Shown here: positions 1 to 8,426 of the stretch, piece after piece
How the letters are laid out: the number at the start of each line of letters is the position of its first letter
How positions within the stretch are numbered: the stretch's first letter is position 1
Assembly: GCA_902581005.1 (NCBI GenBank)
Contig: CACHMT010000004.1
Coordinates: 39,742-103,741, forward strand
Direction: 5' to 3'
Source: an uncultured Alphaproteobacteria bacterium
GTDB lineage: Bacteria > Pseudomonadota > Alphaproteobacteria > Rhodobacterales > Rhodobacteraceae
DNA length: 64,000 bases
The notes under the pieces: model-generated
What the model was told of the DNA's origin: nothing
Databases searched by the model: none
Seen by the model: the letters and a program-made list of their open reading frames with translations, nothing else
Program-made: the position numbers and the translations under genes

Positions 1-568
1 AGGCATAACTGATATTCTTATCTCTCACGGACACTTTGACCATACGAATGATACTATAGAAATAGCTAAAGAAACTAATGCCCCCATTTATGGAATAGCA
101 GATCTAATGTCGTATTGGGAAGAGAGTGAAGGAGTAACTACAACTGGATTTAATAAAGGTGGAACTGTTAATCTTGGAAACGTTAAAGTTACTATGGTAA
201 ATGCTGTTCACAGCTCATCTATGATGAAAAATGGCCAGATAATGTACACTGGTGCTGAAGCTGGCTTTGTAATTGAGGGTGAAAATAACACAATTTATTT
301 TTCTGGGGATACCGACGTCATGGCTGACATGGAAATAATTAACGACCTTCACAAACCAAATATTGGCATTCTATCCTGTGGTGGACACTTCACTATGGAT
401 ATGAAAAGGGCAGCCTATGCAGCAAAAAAATATTTTAACTTTGAGAAACTAATCCCCTGTCATTACAAAACATTTCCTCTTCTCGAACAAAATGCTGATG
501 TTCTAACAGAAGAACTGGGCTCAAATATAGTTGTTGAGCCCGAAGTTATGAGCCCAATAGAGATCTAA
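1..568 (+). CDS. UPF0173 metal-dependent hydrolase (metallo-beta-lactamase fold), 5' truncated by window
   Basis: The frame is open from base 2, and the codons before the ATG at 107 encode ISHGHFDHTND, the metal-binding HxHxDH signature. The ORF-track start at 107 is therefore internal and the gene begins outside the window. Further family features are FSGDTDV (metal-ligand Asp) and PCHYKTFP near the C-terminus, the latter typical of the UPF0173 / YtkL group. The exact substrate of this family is not established; the fold implies a binuclear metal hydrolase in the cytoplasm. It converges on sixA with 10 bases between the stop codons. Confidence 0.85.
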   Translation, partial: GITDILISHGHFDHTNDTIEIAKETNAPIYGIADLMSYWEESEGVTTTGFNKGGTVNLGNVKVTMVNAVHSSSMMKNGQIMYTGAEAGFVIEGENNTIYFSGDTDVMADMEIINDLHKPNIGILSCGGHFTMDMKRAAYAAKKYFNFEKLIPCHYKTFPLLEQNADVLTEELGSNIVVEPEVMSPIEI

Positions 569-578
569 TACTGCTATT

Positions 579-1091
579 TTATAGCTCCTTTGGGCAAATG
601 AATTCTTGAATCTTGAACATCGTATCGCCAGCGTGTGCCCACTTTTCTATCGTGGATGTAAGAGTACAAAAAGCGGCAGTAGGATATTTGTGTTCAACTC
701 TATTCAGTAAATTCGAGTTTTGCTCGGTGTCTGAGAGACGCAGAACTGTCTCTTGTATGGCTGGATTATGTCCCACAATAAGTACTGATGATATGTCATC
801 TTTTATTTTAGATATGAACTCCAACATCATATGATCGTCAAAAGTATAGAGATCTTTTTTATACATTATCTCTGTATCCTTAAGGGAGGGTTTTATGATT
901 TCAATTGTCTCCACTGCTCTTAAGGCGGTTGATGAGAATACACTATCAAAATTCTTATTCAAGGTTTCAAAGAAATCTTTCATAATTGTTGATGCTCTTT
1001 GCCCTTTATCTGCTAATCTACGGTCGTGATCAGACACCAGTGGAGAGGTCCAGTCTGATTTGGCATGACGTATAAAGGATAGAGATTTCAT
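579..1091 (-). CDS. sixA: SixA-like phosphohistidine phosphatase (histidine phosphatase superfamily)
   Basis: The 170-residue protein opens with SLSFIRHAKSDW, which holds the RH(A/G) phosphate-binding motif with the catalytic His. It also has the second superfamily motif VGHNPAI near residue 107, and a conserved SSTALRAVET segment. This matches short SixA-type phosphatases, which in E. coli remove phosphate from phosphohistidine on PTS-Ntr or phosphorelay proteins. Alphaproteobacterial members are usually annotated only as histidine phosphatase family. The ATG at 1091 follows an AT-rich leader without a strong ribosome site. The substrate here is unknown. Confidence 0.8.
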   Translation of the reverse strand: MKSLSFIRHAKSDWTSPLVSDHDRRLADKGQRASTIMKDFFETLNKNFDSVFSSTALRAVETIEIIKPSLKDTEIMYKKDLYTFDDHMMLEFISKIKDDISSVLIVGHNPAIQETVLRLSDTEQNSNLLNRVEHKYPTAAFCTLTSTIEKWAHAGDTMFKIQEFICPKEL

Positions 1092-1213
1092 TTTTTTATC
1101 AATTTCTTTTTATTCATTTCTTAAACCAATTGAAATTTTTCCAATTAGCAATAATTTCGACCAGTGTAAAACATTAAGATTACAAGTCGAGTTTTAACTA
1201 ATAGTTTCGACGA

Positions 1214-2065
1214 TTACAAACAATTGGAAGTAGAGTAATCAAATTCTGCAAGGGAAGCTAATCTATACTTGGTTCTTAAATATCTACTTTCAACAATTGT
1301 CGACTTCCACCAACAATATGACCCATGTCTCCATGCGAAAGCTGCCCTAATTTTTCTGTAACGCTCATATAAATCAGGCCGTTCAAGAAATTTCCAAAAA
1401 CTATTAAGGTCTTGTGCGGATAAGGGTGTTCCGTCCGCGAGTATCTGGAAACCTGGTGAAATAAATGAAAATATATCCTCACAGATATCTCCTTTTGCTG
1501 GTGTTTGCCAATCAATTAGCTTTATGCCACCTTTAAATTCACTTATCAAATTCTGCCTTATATCTCTATGTAAGAGTGAAAATTTTTTAACTGGTGAGAT
1601 CTGTTCCGGGTGTGGTCTTTTCACTTTAGGCAATTTTTGGCACTTTGCCAGAAATACATCTCCTTGTCTCAAAATTTCCGTTGGTTCACAACTGACCTCC
1701 TTAAATTTTTCAGGATTGATCTTCTCTTTTTCCAGAATAAGCTTTGCAACTGCCTTGATGTCATTGTGCCAAGGAACACCCTCAACATATCTGTAGGCGA
1801 TAATAGAAAGATCAGGCCATGATTTCACAAATTTAGGTGCAATATTTATCTGTTTCACAGTTTTAAGTGCCTTTTCTTCTTCCTGTAAAGAATTCTCAAA
1901 TAAAGATCCTGGAGGAACCTTGAGGTATTTTTTCAACACAATCTCCTGCGCTCCCTTATACCTCCAAACATGATTAGAGTGGCCACCAACCATCTTTATT
2001 AAATTTTCTTGGACATCTTCACTTTTATTTTTTGCCAGTGATACAACTATATTTTCTAAATCCAT
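1214..2065 (-). CDS. APH / choline-kinase family phosphotransferase
   Basis: This 283-residue cytoplasmic protein has the kinase-like APH fold. Visible are an N-terminal glycine-containing segment (VGGHSNHVWRY) with a following Lys (IVLKKYLK) that could bind ATP, the catalytic loop LLHRDIRQNLI (in place of the usual HGDLHPGN), and LIDWQTPAKGDICEDI, where the Asp of IDW should bind Mg. The C-terminus is rich in aromatic residues. The family phosphorylates small alcohols and amines such as choline, homoserine or antibiotics. It lies 290 bases upstream of ugpB on the opposite strand, so a choline or glycerol-type substrate is possible, but that is inference. No Pho box was seen on its side. Confidence 0.7.
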   Translation of the reverse strand: MDLENIVVSLAKNKSEDVQENLIKMVGGHSNHVWRYKGAQEIVLKKYLKVPPGSLFENSLQEEEKALKTVKQINIAPKFVKSWPDLSIIAYRYVEGVPWHNDIKAVAKLILEKEKINPEKFKEVSCEPTEILRQGDVFLAKCQKLPKVKRPHPEQISPVKKFSLLHRDIRQNLISEFKGGIKLIDWQTPAKGDICEDIFSFISPGFQILADGTPLSAQDLNSFWKFLERPDLYERYRKIRAAFAWRHGSYCWWKSTIVESRYLRTKYRLASLAEFDYSTSNCL

Positions 2066-2272
2066 TGATGCTACTTATGTCCGACTTCTAACAATTTAAT
2101 AATTAACTTTATTAAATTGCGAAATACTTATCATAAAAAAAATTCATACGTGTACTTAATCTTCTCATTTGTGTGGATGACCCATCTGGTAGAAAAATGA
2201 CAAAGCACTTAAAAAACGCCTTAACTTAAAGGGGGATTTCATACATTTATTAACAATTGATATAAAAATTTG

Positions 2273-2301
2273 TTTACATAAAAATTTCATATTTCTGACA
2301 A
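2273..2301 (+). promoter_or_regulatory. Putative Pho box upstream of ugpB
   Basis: Three 7-base units at 11-base spacing, TTTACAT-N4-ATTTCAT-N4-CTGACAA, resemble the PhoB direct-repeat consensus (TTGTCAT-like). The match is degenerate. The distance to the ugpB ATG is about 50 bases, which fits a PhoB-activated promoter. ugp genes belong to the Pho regulon in E. coli and rhizobia. Confidence 0.5.
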
Positions 2302-2352
2302 AATTTCTTAAAAATTCTTCAGCAACGTTGAGCTTTTGAAAGGATATATAGA

Positions 2353-3660
2353 ATGAAATTTATAAGGACTAAAGCAGTCGCACTTTTCTTGCTCTTTTTC
2401 TCGATATCGCCATCCTTCGCCAAAACAGAGATTCATTGGTGGTATGGAAATAGTGGGTTCTTGGGAGACGTAATTATAGAAATAGCGAAAAGATTTAATG
2501 AGTCTCAAGACGATATCGTAGTTATTCCTACTGGCAAAGGAAGTTATGAAGATAACTTATCGGCTACAATTGCAGCTTACAGAGCTGGAGACCATCCACA
2601 CTATACACAGGTCTACGATGCAGGCGCCGCTATCATGGTTGCTCAAGTGAAAAATGGAGTGGTAATTGGTTTTGAAGAAATGGGGGAAAAATACGGCATA
2701 GACGTAAATGCAGACAACTACATTCCCCAAGTAAAAAACTTTTATGCCGATGCTGATGGCAAAATGATTGGAGTACCCTTTAATAGTTCAACATGTATCA
2801 TGTATGCAAACATGGATATACTGAAAAAAGTTGGAGTTGACGTACCGACGACTTATGAGGAATTTGAAGAAATAGCTCAAAAGATTAAAGACGCAGGATA
2901 CATTCCGCTCGTTCAAAGTCATGATCCCTGGATTTGGACTGAAAACTTTTTTTCAAGGCACAATTTATTAATGACAGATGGAAACAATGGATTTGATGAC
3001 GTTCCAACCAAAACTTTGTTCTCTGAAACTCCGGAGTTTATAACTCATTGGACAAAGGTAAAAGAATGGCATGATAAAGGTTGGTATGCCTACAAGGGAA
3101 GAGGATGGGGTGATAACCAAGCTCCGTTTAACGCAGGTGAAGCGGCTTTTTGGTTTGGCTCTTCTGGTTCTTTTGGTGGAATAAAGGATTTACCAATTAA
3201 TTTTACTACCAATCAAATTCCTTACTGGAGCTCAATTACAGGCGGCAAGGCATATCCCACTTTTATCGGTGGCGCGGCAAACTGGATCTTAAATGGCCAT
3301 ACTGAAGAGGAATACGCTGCGCTAGCAAAGTTCATCAAGTTTATGGGCTCACCCGAAATGGACCTTTATTATCATAATACTACTGGTTATACAGTCGTGA
3401 CCAAAGGTGGTGGACAGCTTGCAGAAACAATAAATTTTTACAGAACTTCACCGTATCATAAAACCGCTCCAGAACAGTTAAATCTGGAAGGCGCAACTAT
3501 TCCTGGTGGATATAGGGCAGGAAATTGGCCACAAATAAGGGAGGTTATTTATGAGAATTTCCCAAAAATCTTGACTGGTGAGCTTTCAGTAGAAGAAGCT
3601 ATGAAAAGAACCGATGAAGGAGCATCAAAATTGCTTGCTCAGTTTGCTAAGACTTTGTAA
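2353..3660 (+). CDS. ugpB: sn-glycerol-3-phosphate ABC transporter, periplasmic binding protein UgpB
   Basis: The protein has 435 residues with a clear signal peptide (hydrophobic run to about residue 23, then SFA|K). It follows E. coli UgpB along most of its length: PTGKGSYEDNLSA, FNSSTCIMYANMDI, the glycine-rich GSSGSFGGI segment, FIGGAANWI and GNWPQIREVI. It should capture glycerol-3-phosphate or glycerophosphodiesters such as glycerophosphocholine in the periplasm. The start is supported by AAAGGA eight bases before the ATG. A Pho-box-like element lies upstream, and a hairpin with a T-run follows the gene before ugpA. That arrangement fits a higher level of binding protein than of permease. 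Confidence 0.92.
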   Translation: MKFIRTKAVALFLLFFSISPSFAKTEIHWWYGNSGFLGDVIIEIAKRFNESQDDIVVIPTGKGSYEDNLSATIAAYRAGDHPHYTQVYDAGAAIMVAQVKNGVVIGFEEMGEKYGIDVNADNYIPQVKNFYADADGKMIGVPFNSSTCIMYANMDILKKVGVDVPTTYEEFEEIAQKIKDAGYIPLVQSHDPWIWTENFFSRHNLLMTDGNNGFDDVPTKTLFSETPEFITHWTKVKEWHDKGWYAYKGRGWGDNQAPFNAGEAAFWFGSSGSFGGIKDLPINFTTNQIPYWSSITGGKAYPTFIGGAANWILNGHTEEEYAALAKFIKFMGSPEMDLYYHNTTGYTVVTKGGGQLAETINFYRTSPYHKTAPEQLNLEGATIPGGYRAGNWPQIREVIYENFPKILTGELSVEEAMKRTDEGASKLLAQFAKTL

Positions 3661-3678
3661 GCCAATCAAAAATAATAT

Positions 3679-3707
3679 GGAGGGAGGGGTTTTCCTCCCT
3701 CCTTTTT
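3679..3707 (+). terminator. Intra-operon hairpin with T-run between ugpB and ugpA
   Basis: A perfect 9-bp stem (GGAGGGAGG / CCTCCCTCC) with a 6-base loop is followed at once by five T. This has the form of a Rho-independent terminator and probably ends part of the ugpB transcripts, so that binding protein exceeds permease. The ugpA ATG at 3712 lies only 4 bases beyond the T-run, so the ugpA ribosome site would be sequestered in or near this structure. Confidence 0.7.
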
Positions 3708-3711
3708 GCTA

Positions 3712-4590
3712 ATGAAAAAAGTACAATTTAAATCCAAATATACCCAATATATTTTTTTAGCTCCAACGCTAATAATTATATCAATTTTTCTTTATCTTCC
3801 TATAGTGCAAACGTTTAGAGATGCATTCACGACGCAAGATGCGTTCGGCTTCGGTAGGTTTTTTGCAGGATGGGACAACTTTAAATTTGTGCTATCAGAT
3901 CCCTCATATCTTGTAGCACTTAAATTCACTTTTATTTACATATTTGTCATAACTGTTATCTCTTGCTCTTTAGGGCTGTTATTGGCGGTTCAGGCCAATA
4001 AAGTTATACATGGAAAAAGCGCTTACAAGACCCTTTTGATTTGGCCGTATGCTATAGCTCCTGCAGTTGTTGGGGTAACTGCTCAATATTTTTTTAGCGA
4101 AAGGTTTGGTATCCTATATGCTCTATTTAATTCTCTATGGGGGTTTGACTGGACCGCAAATATTTTTGATGCCTATATCTACTTATTCATAGCGGGATCT
4201 TGGAAACAAATCAGCGCGAACTTTATTTTTTTTCTTGCCGGGTTGCAAACGATACAAAAATCAGTTATCGAAGCTTCTTTAATTGATTGCAGAAGCAGTC
4301 TGCGTCGGTTCTGGACAATCACTTTCCCCCTACTAATGCCAACAACGTTCTTTCTCGTGATTATCAATATCACTTATGGTTTTTTCGACACCTTCGGGAT
4401 TATTGATACTACGACGATTGGAGCGCCTTCAGGGGAAACTAAAACTCTAGTATATAAAGCATATATAGACGGTTTTCGAGGATTAGATTTGGGAGCTGCG
4501 GGTGCTCAGTCAATAATTATGATGCTATTAGTACTCATCATAACAATAATTCAGTTTCGTTACATAGAAAGGAGGATTCACTACAATTGA
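3712..4590 (+). CDS. ugpA: sn-glycerol-3-phosphate ABC transporter permease UgpA
   Basis: This 292-residue inner-membrane protein has about six hydrophobic helices and the MalF/UgpA-type coupling (EAA) loop, seen as IEASLIDCRSSLRRFWTITFPLL. The usual EAA-G motif is partly altered (Cys-Arg-Ser in place of Ala and Gly residues). The ORF track uses a TTG at 3706; I prefer the ATG at 3712. No free Shine-Dalgarno is visible before either, because the preceding bases form the hairpin after ugpB. It overlaps the start of ugpE (TGATG), which indicates translational coupling. It forms the UgpA-UgpE permease channel. Confidence 0.9.
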   Translation: MKKVQFKSKYTQYIFLAPTLIIISIFLYLPIVQTFRDAFTTQDAFGFGRFFAGWDNFKFVLSDPSYLVALKFTFIYIFVITVISCSLGLLLAVQANKVIHGKSAYKTLLIWPYAIAPAVVGVTAQYFFSERFGILYALFNSLWGFDWTANIFDAYIYLFIAGSWKQISANFIFFLAGLQTIQKSVIEASLIDCRSSLRRFWTITFPLLMPTTFFLVIINITYGFFDTFGIIDTTTIGAPSGETKTLVYKAYIDGFRGLDLGAAGAQSIIMMLLVLIITIIQFRYIERRIHYN

Positions 4591-5441
4591 TGATCAATCG
4601 TCTTACTCAAATGTTTGCACACTTTATATTACTATTGGGAGTTTTACTTATGGTAATTCCTATTTGGCTAGCCTTTACAAGCTCAACCCATGATAATGTG
4701 ACCCTAATAACAGAAGGGATGCAGTGGTACCCAGGACCTCTATTTATCGAAAATTATGACGAGGTGTTGAACGAAAAAGGGGGGTTTTCAGAAGAAATAA
4801 CAGCTACTGGCATGCTGATAAATAGTTTTATAATGGGGCTAGGGATCGCCACACTTAAGGTTATTATTTCGATGATGGCTGCTTATTCACTCGTTTATTT
4901 CCGATTTAGATTAGCCACACCCATTTTCTGGTTTATCTTCATAACTTTGTTAGTTCCCTTAGAGGTCAGAATATTTCCCAGCTACAAAATTGTATCTGAT
5001 ATAGGCTTGACAAACAGCTATACTGGCCTCGTACTCCCATTAGTTGCCTCGGCAACTGCAGTTTTTTTCTTTAGACAATTTTATAAGTCAGTTCCTGATG
5101 AACTTCTTGAGTCAGCCAAGCTTGATGGAGCTAATAGCTGGAGATTTTTTATTGACTTTTTAGTGCCCCTTTCAAAAACGATGATTGCAGCGATGTTTAT
5201 TTTTATGTTTGTTTTTGGATACAGCCAATACTTATGGCCTCTTTTAATGACTACTGATGAGAAGTACTGGACAGTTGTAATGGGGATGAAATTAATCTAT
5301 GTCGAATTATACGAAGGTGTGTCTTTACCCAGAGTGGGGCAAAGGTTTGCGTATATTATACTATCAATAATACCGCCCGTTCTCATTGTTGTTTTGTTGC
5401 AACGTTGGTTTATTAAGGGTCTTATACAAACGGAGAAGTGA
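4590..5441 (+). CDS. ugpE: sn-glycerol-3-phosphate ABC transporter permease UgpE
   Basis: This 283-residue inner-membrane permease of the MalG/UgpE type has the coupling loop ELLESAKLDGANSWRFFIDFLVPL (EAA-G motif) near residue 175. The conserved N-terminal segment QWYPGPLFIENY is typical of UgpE (E. coli has a similar stretch). The ATG at 4590 overlaps the ugpA stop as TGATG, and AAAGGAGG lies about 14 bases upstream. A TTG at 4587 is an alternative. The gene ends directly against ugpC. Confidence 0.9.
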   Translation: MINRLTQMFAHFILLLGVLLMVIPIWLAFTSSTHDNVTLITEGMQWYPGPLFIENYDEVLNEKGGFSEEITATGMLINSFIMGLGIATLKVIISMMAAYSLVYFRFRLATPIFWFIFITLLVPLEVRIFPSYKIVSDIGLTNSYTGLVLPLVASATAVFFFRQFYKSVPDELLESAKLDGANSWRFFIDFLVPLSKTMIAAMFIFMFVFGYSQYLWPLLMTTDEKYWTVVMGMKLIYVELYEGVSLPRVGQRFAYIILSIIPPVLIVVLLQRWFIKGLIQTEK

Positions 5442-6497
5442 ATGAGTTTTATAAACCTTAAGAACGTTGTAAAAGTATATCCAGATGGAACCCAGGCTAT
5501 TTTCAACTCTTCTTTATCGATTGAGAAGGGTGAATTAGTTGTCTTTGTTGGGCCCAGCGGTTGTGGAAAGTCAACATTACTTAGAATGATAGCTGGGTTA
5601 GAAGACGTAACGGATGGAGAAATAGACCTAGATGGAAACAGAATTAATGAAATAGACCCCTCTGAGAGGGATATAGCAATGGTTTTCCAGAATTATGCCT
5701 TATACCCCCATATGTCAGTCTATAATAATATTGCTTATGGCCTAAGAAGTAGAGGAATAAAAAAACTGGAAATAGAAGCACAGGTTACAAATGTTTCAGA
5801 ATTACTTCAAATTGGCGATCTATTGAGTAAAAAACCAGGTCAACTATCAGGAGGACAAAGACAACGCGTTGCCATGGGGAGAGCAATAGCTCGTGATCCA
5901 AAAGTATTTTTATTCGATGAACCACTTTCAAATTTAGACGCAAAACTACGGGTCCAGGTGCGACTGGAAATAAAAAAATTACAAAGAAAAATGGGAACGA
6001 CTAGTATTTTCGTTACTCATGATCAAACTGAAGCAATGACCCTGGGTGATCGATTAGTTGTTATGAATAAAGGAGTGATGGAGCAAGTGGGTACTCCAAT
6101 GGAAATTTATTATCACCCCAAAACTAAATTTGTAGCAGAATTTATCGGCACTCCTAGCATGAATTTCATCACAGGCAGTATAAAAGATAAGACCTTTAAA
6201 GCTTCGAGTTTCGCAATACCAGCTAAATATGAAGATAAAGATGATGTTATCCTAGGAGTGAGGCCTGAAGATATATCAATCACTAAAGCTACAACCGGTG
6301 TCAAATGTAAGGTGGAGCTTATTGAAAAACTTGGTTCGAGTACCGTCATATACTGTGTTGATATGAAGGAAAATCAACTTTGCGTAAGTACTCAATCACG
6401 TGCTAGCGTGGAGGTAGGAGACACCATACACATATCTACAAATAATAAAGCCTTGCATTTTTTTGATAGGGAAACTTCTAAAGCGTTAACTAAATAG
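5442..6497 (+). CDS. ugpC: sn-glycerol-3-phosphate ABC transporter ATP-binding protein UgpC
   Basis: The 351-residue MalK/UgpC-type ATPase has Walker [10 protein letters not shown] near residue 38, Q-loop FQNYALYPH, ABC signature LSGGQRQRVAMGRAI, Walker B VFLFDEPLSNLDAKLR and the H-loop VTHDQTEA. A C-terminal MalK-type regulatory domain (TOBE-like) includes LGVRPEDI. It powers the UgpAE channel in the cytoplasm. The start codon directly follows the ugpE stop. Context (after ugpBAE) decides UgpC over other MalK paralogues. Confidence 0.9.
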   Translation: MSFINLKNVVKVYPDGTQAIFNSSLSIEKGELVVFVGPSGCGKSTLLRMIAGLEDVTDGEIDLDGNRINEIDPSERDIAMVFQNYALYPHMSVYNNIAYGLRSRGIKKLEIEAQVTNVSELLQIGDLLSKKPGQLSGGQRQRVAMGRAIARDPKVFLFDEPLSNLDAKLRVQVRLEIKKLQRKMGTTSIFVTHDQTEAMTLGDRLVVMNKGVMEQVGTPMEIYYHPKTKFVAEFIGTPSMNFITGSIKDKTFKASSFAIPAKYEDKDDVILGVRPEDISITKATTGVKCKVELIEKLGSSTVIYCVDMKENQLCVSTQSRASVEVGDTIHISTNNKALHFFDRETSKALTK

Positions 6498-6680
6498 ATT
6501 TCTGTAAGCTTTTTCGCCTTATTATTGAAGAGAGACAAGGGCATCTTAGTTCATTTGACAAACAACAAAAGAATTAAATGCTAATTGTTTAATCTATAAG
6601 CATAGTTTGTACCCATACAAATAGGTAAAAAATAAGGACGATGTTTTGCTTGTTCTTGCTTTAAGTTACATTCCGTTGTC

Positions 6681-7508
6681 TTAAAAAGCCAGCCCTCTTT
6701 CGCTGAGATAAGAAAATGCTATTGGTATTTCTCCATAGTTTTTGAGTTCTAGGATTAAATGTGGGTTGCTCTCTAAGAAACTTAGGGATTGGAAAACAGA
6801 ATGCCAATTAATTGTTCCATTGCCGGGTGCTTGGTGTCGGTCTGCATAACCATCACCATCTTGAATATGAACATGCTTCAATAGATTGCCTGCGTCTTCA
6901 ACAAAAATATCGACGGGTGGGGCTTTAGAAGCAAGCCCTGCTATATGTGCATGCCCAGTATCTATCGAAAGCTTTAGAGAATTAGATTCAATGCTCTCAA
7001 CTAGCTGCCTTCTAGTCTGTGGATTGATATCCTTAATATTTTCCATAACCAACTCGACTCCTTCATTTTCTGCAATCTTTAGAGCTGGAGAAATAATTCT
7101 TGCTACTACGTCAAAGACTTGTTCCAATGCTCGCTTACCATTGTAGATATTGAATCTATTAAATTCGTGCCAGTTATCAAATGGTGAGTGCATAACCATT
7201 TGTATCGCACCGGTTTCTGCTGCTGCTTCTACCCCTTGACAAAGTCTTTTAGAGATTACTTTTGCAACCTCAGAGTCAAAGCAAGAAAAGTCTAAACCCC
7301 AAAATGGGCCATGCACCCCCAGTCTTCCATTAAACCCTTTCAGTTTCTTTTTAGCAGTTTGAGCAATATTTTTCCAATCTTCGTTTATGTAAATTTCATT
7401 GCTGACGAAATCTTGAAGTTCTAAATCTCTTTCATCATCGAATAACCAAGGTTTATGATTTTCAACTTCACTTATTGGCATTGCCGCCCCAATTTTAAAT
7501 GGTTTCAT
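6681..7508 (-). CDS. Sugar phosphate isomerase/epimerase-like TIM-barrel protein (AP-endonuclease 2 family)
   Basis: The 275-residue protein has the xylose-isomerase-like TIM barrel. Likely metal ligands are visible in order: HGPFWG, MHSPF, VMENI, DTGHAH, HVHIQDGDG, and the final LILELK Glu. The function is not identified. It converges on ugpC and has a Pho-box-like element upstream, so it probably belongs to phosphorus scavenging. No UgpQ/GDPD gene is present in the window, and this barrel is one candidate for processing a Ugp substrate, but that is speculation. The start is supported by AAGGAG seven bases before the ATG. Confidence 0.75.
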   Translation of the reverse strand: MKPFKIGAAMPISEVENHKPWLFDDERDLELQDFVSNEIYINEDWKNIAQTAKKKLKGFNGRLGVHGPFWGLDFSCFDSEVAKVISKRLCQGVEAAAETGAIQMVMHSPFDNWHEFNRFNIYNGKRALEQVFDVVARIISPALKIAENEGVELVMENIKDINPQTRRQLVESIESNSLKLSIDTGHAHIAGLASKAPPVDIFVEDAGNLLKHVHIQDGDGYADRHQAPGNGTINWHSVFQSLSFLESNPHLILELKNYGEIPIAFSYLSERGLAF

Positions 7509-7534
7509 CTGAGATCTCCTTTTAAGGTCAGCAT

Positions 7535-7563
7535 TTTCCAGTTTTATTACAAAAAAATGAAAA
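7535..7563 (-). promoter_or_regulatory. Putative Pho box upstream of the TIM-barrel gene
   Basis: On the minus strand, TTTTCAT-N4-TTGTAAT-N4-CTGGAAA, three units at exact 11-base spacing. It ends about 27 bases from the ATG at 7508. The first two units match the consensus well and the third is weak. Confidence 0.45.
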
Positions 7564-7695
7564 TTTTATCAAAAATTTCTAATTATTTATGTCGCTTTTT
7601 TAAAATAAAATTTACTTATTAGTAAGCAAAAAAGATAAACTTCAATAATCGGATACAATGTTAAAAGACTAGAAAAGCAAAAGAGAAAAAATTGA

Positions 7696-8352
7696 ATGAC
7701 ATATAAAAAAAACATAGCAGAGTTTATAGGTACCTCTTTTTTATTAGGGACGATAGTCGGCTCAGGCATAATGAGTGAAAGGCTTTCAGCAGGAATTGAG
7801 TCTTTGGCTTTATTAGGAAATACCATAGCTACAGGGGCGATTTTATTTGTTATGATCACAATTCTAGCTCCAGTTTCGGGCGCTCACTTCAATCCAGCTG
7901 TATCACTAGTTATGCGTTTAAGAGGGAATCTTAATAATGTTGAGCTTTCTACATACTTACTTTCCCAAATAGCGGGATCAGTTTTTGGAACCTGGGTTGC
8001 TCATTTTATGTTTGATGTAAGTATCATACAATTTTCGTCAAAGATAAGAACGGGCTCACCAATTTATATTGCCGAGTTCGTTGCGACTTTTGGCCTAATT
8101 TTTACTATATTGCTAGGATCAAGATATAGTCCCAGAAAGGTACCCGCATTAGTAGGCTTATATATAACAGGTGCTTATTGGTTCACCTCTTCTACCAGTT
8201 TTGCTAACCCAGCAGTAACATTCGCTAGGACCTTGACGGATACATTTTCAGGCATTAATTTCTCTGATCTTCCCTTTTTTATATTATTTCAAGTATTAGG
8301 TGGAGTTTCTGCACTTACTGTTTGTAACCTAATTGAAAATGGTAGGAAATGA
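7696..8352 (+). CDS. MIP-family aquaporin / aquaglyceroporin, AqpS-like
   Basis: This 218-residue inner-membrane channel has two NPA boxes, HFNPAVSL near residue 75 and FANPAVTFARTLTDTFSGI near residue 175, with the usual six membrane helices. The second box, with its ARTLTDTFSGI tail, resembles AqpS, the aquaglyceroporin found in arsenic operons of rhizobia. It could pass glycerol (fitting the nearby ugp genes) or methylated and trivalent arsenicals (fitting arsJ about 31 kb away). The gene stands alone: it diverges from the TIM-barrel gene and converges on the methyltransferase. No Pho box was seen. Substrate remains open. Confidence 0.8.
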   Translation: MTYKKNIAEFIGTSFLLGTIVGSGIMSERLSAGIESLALLGNTIATGAILFVMITILAPVSGAHFNPAVSLVMRLRGNLNNVELSTYLLSQIAGSVFGTWVAHFMFDVSIIQFSSKIRTGSPIYIAEFVATFGLIFTILLGSRYSPRKVPALVGLYITGAYWFTSSTSFANPAVTFARTLTDTFSGINFSDLPFFILFQVLGGVSALTVCNLIENGRK

Positions 8353-8426
8353 TGTTATGCGGTTGAATTAGGCGGACCTCTTATGTTTGTATACTATAAA
8401 AAGGCGCCCTAATTTACTCATTTAAG

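Noticed and set aside
107-568. UPF0173 gene starting at ATG 107 as in the ORF track
   Set aside because: The upstream codons encode the catalytic HGHFDH motif in frame, so the gene begins before the window.
8366-8414. AATTAGGCG / CGCCCTAATT inverted repeat between aqpS-like gene and methyltransferase
   Set aside because: The loop is about 30 bases and the stem has a bulge; no T-run follows on either strand, so a terminator call is too weak.
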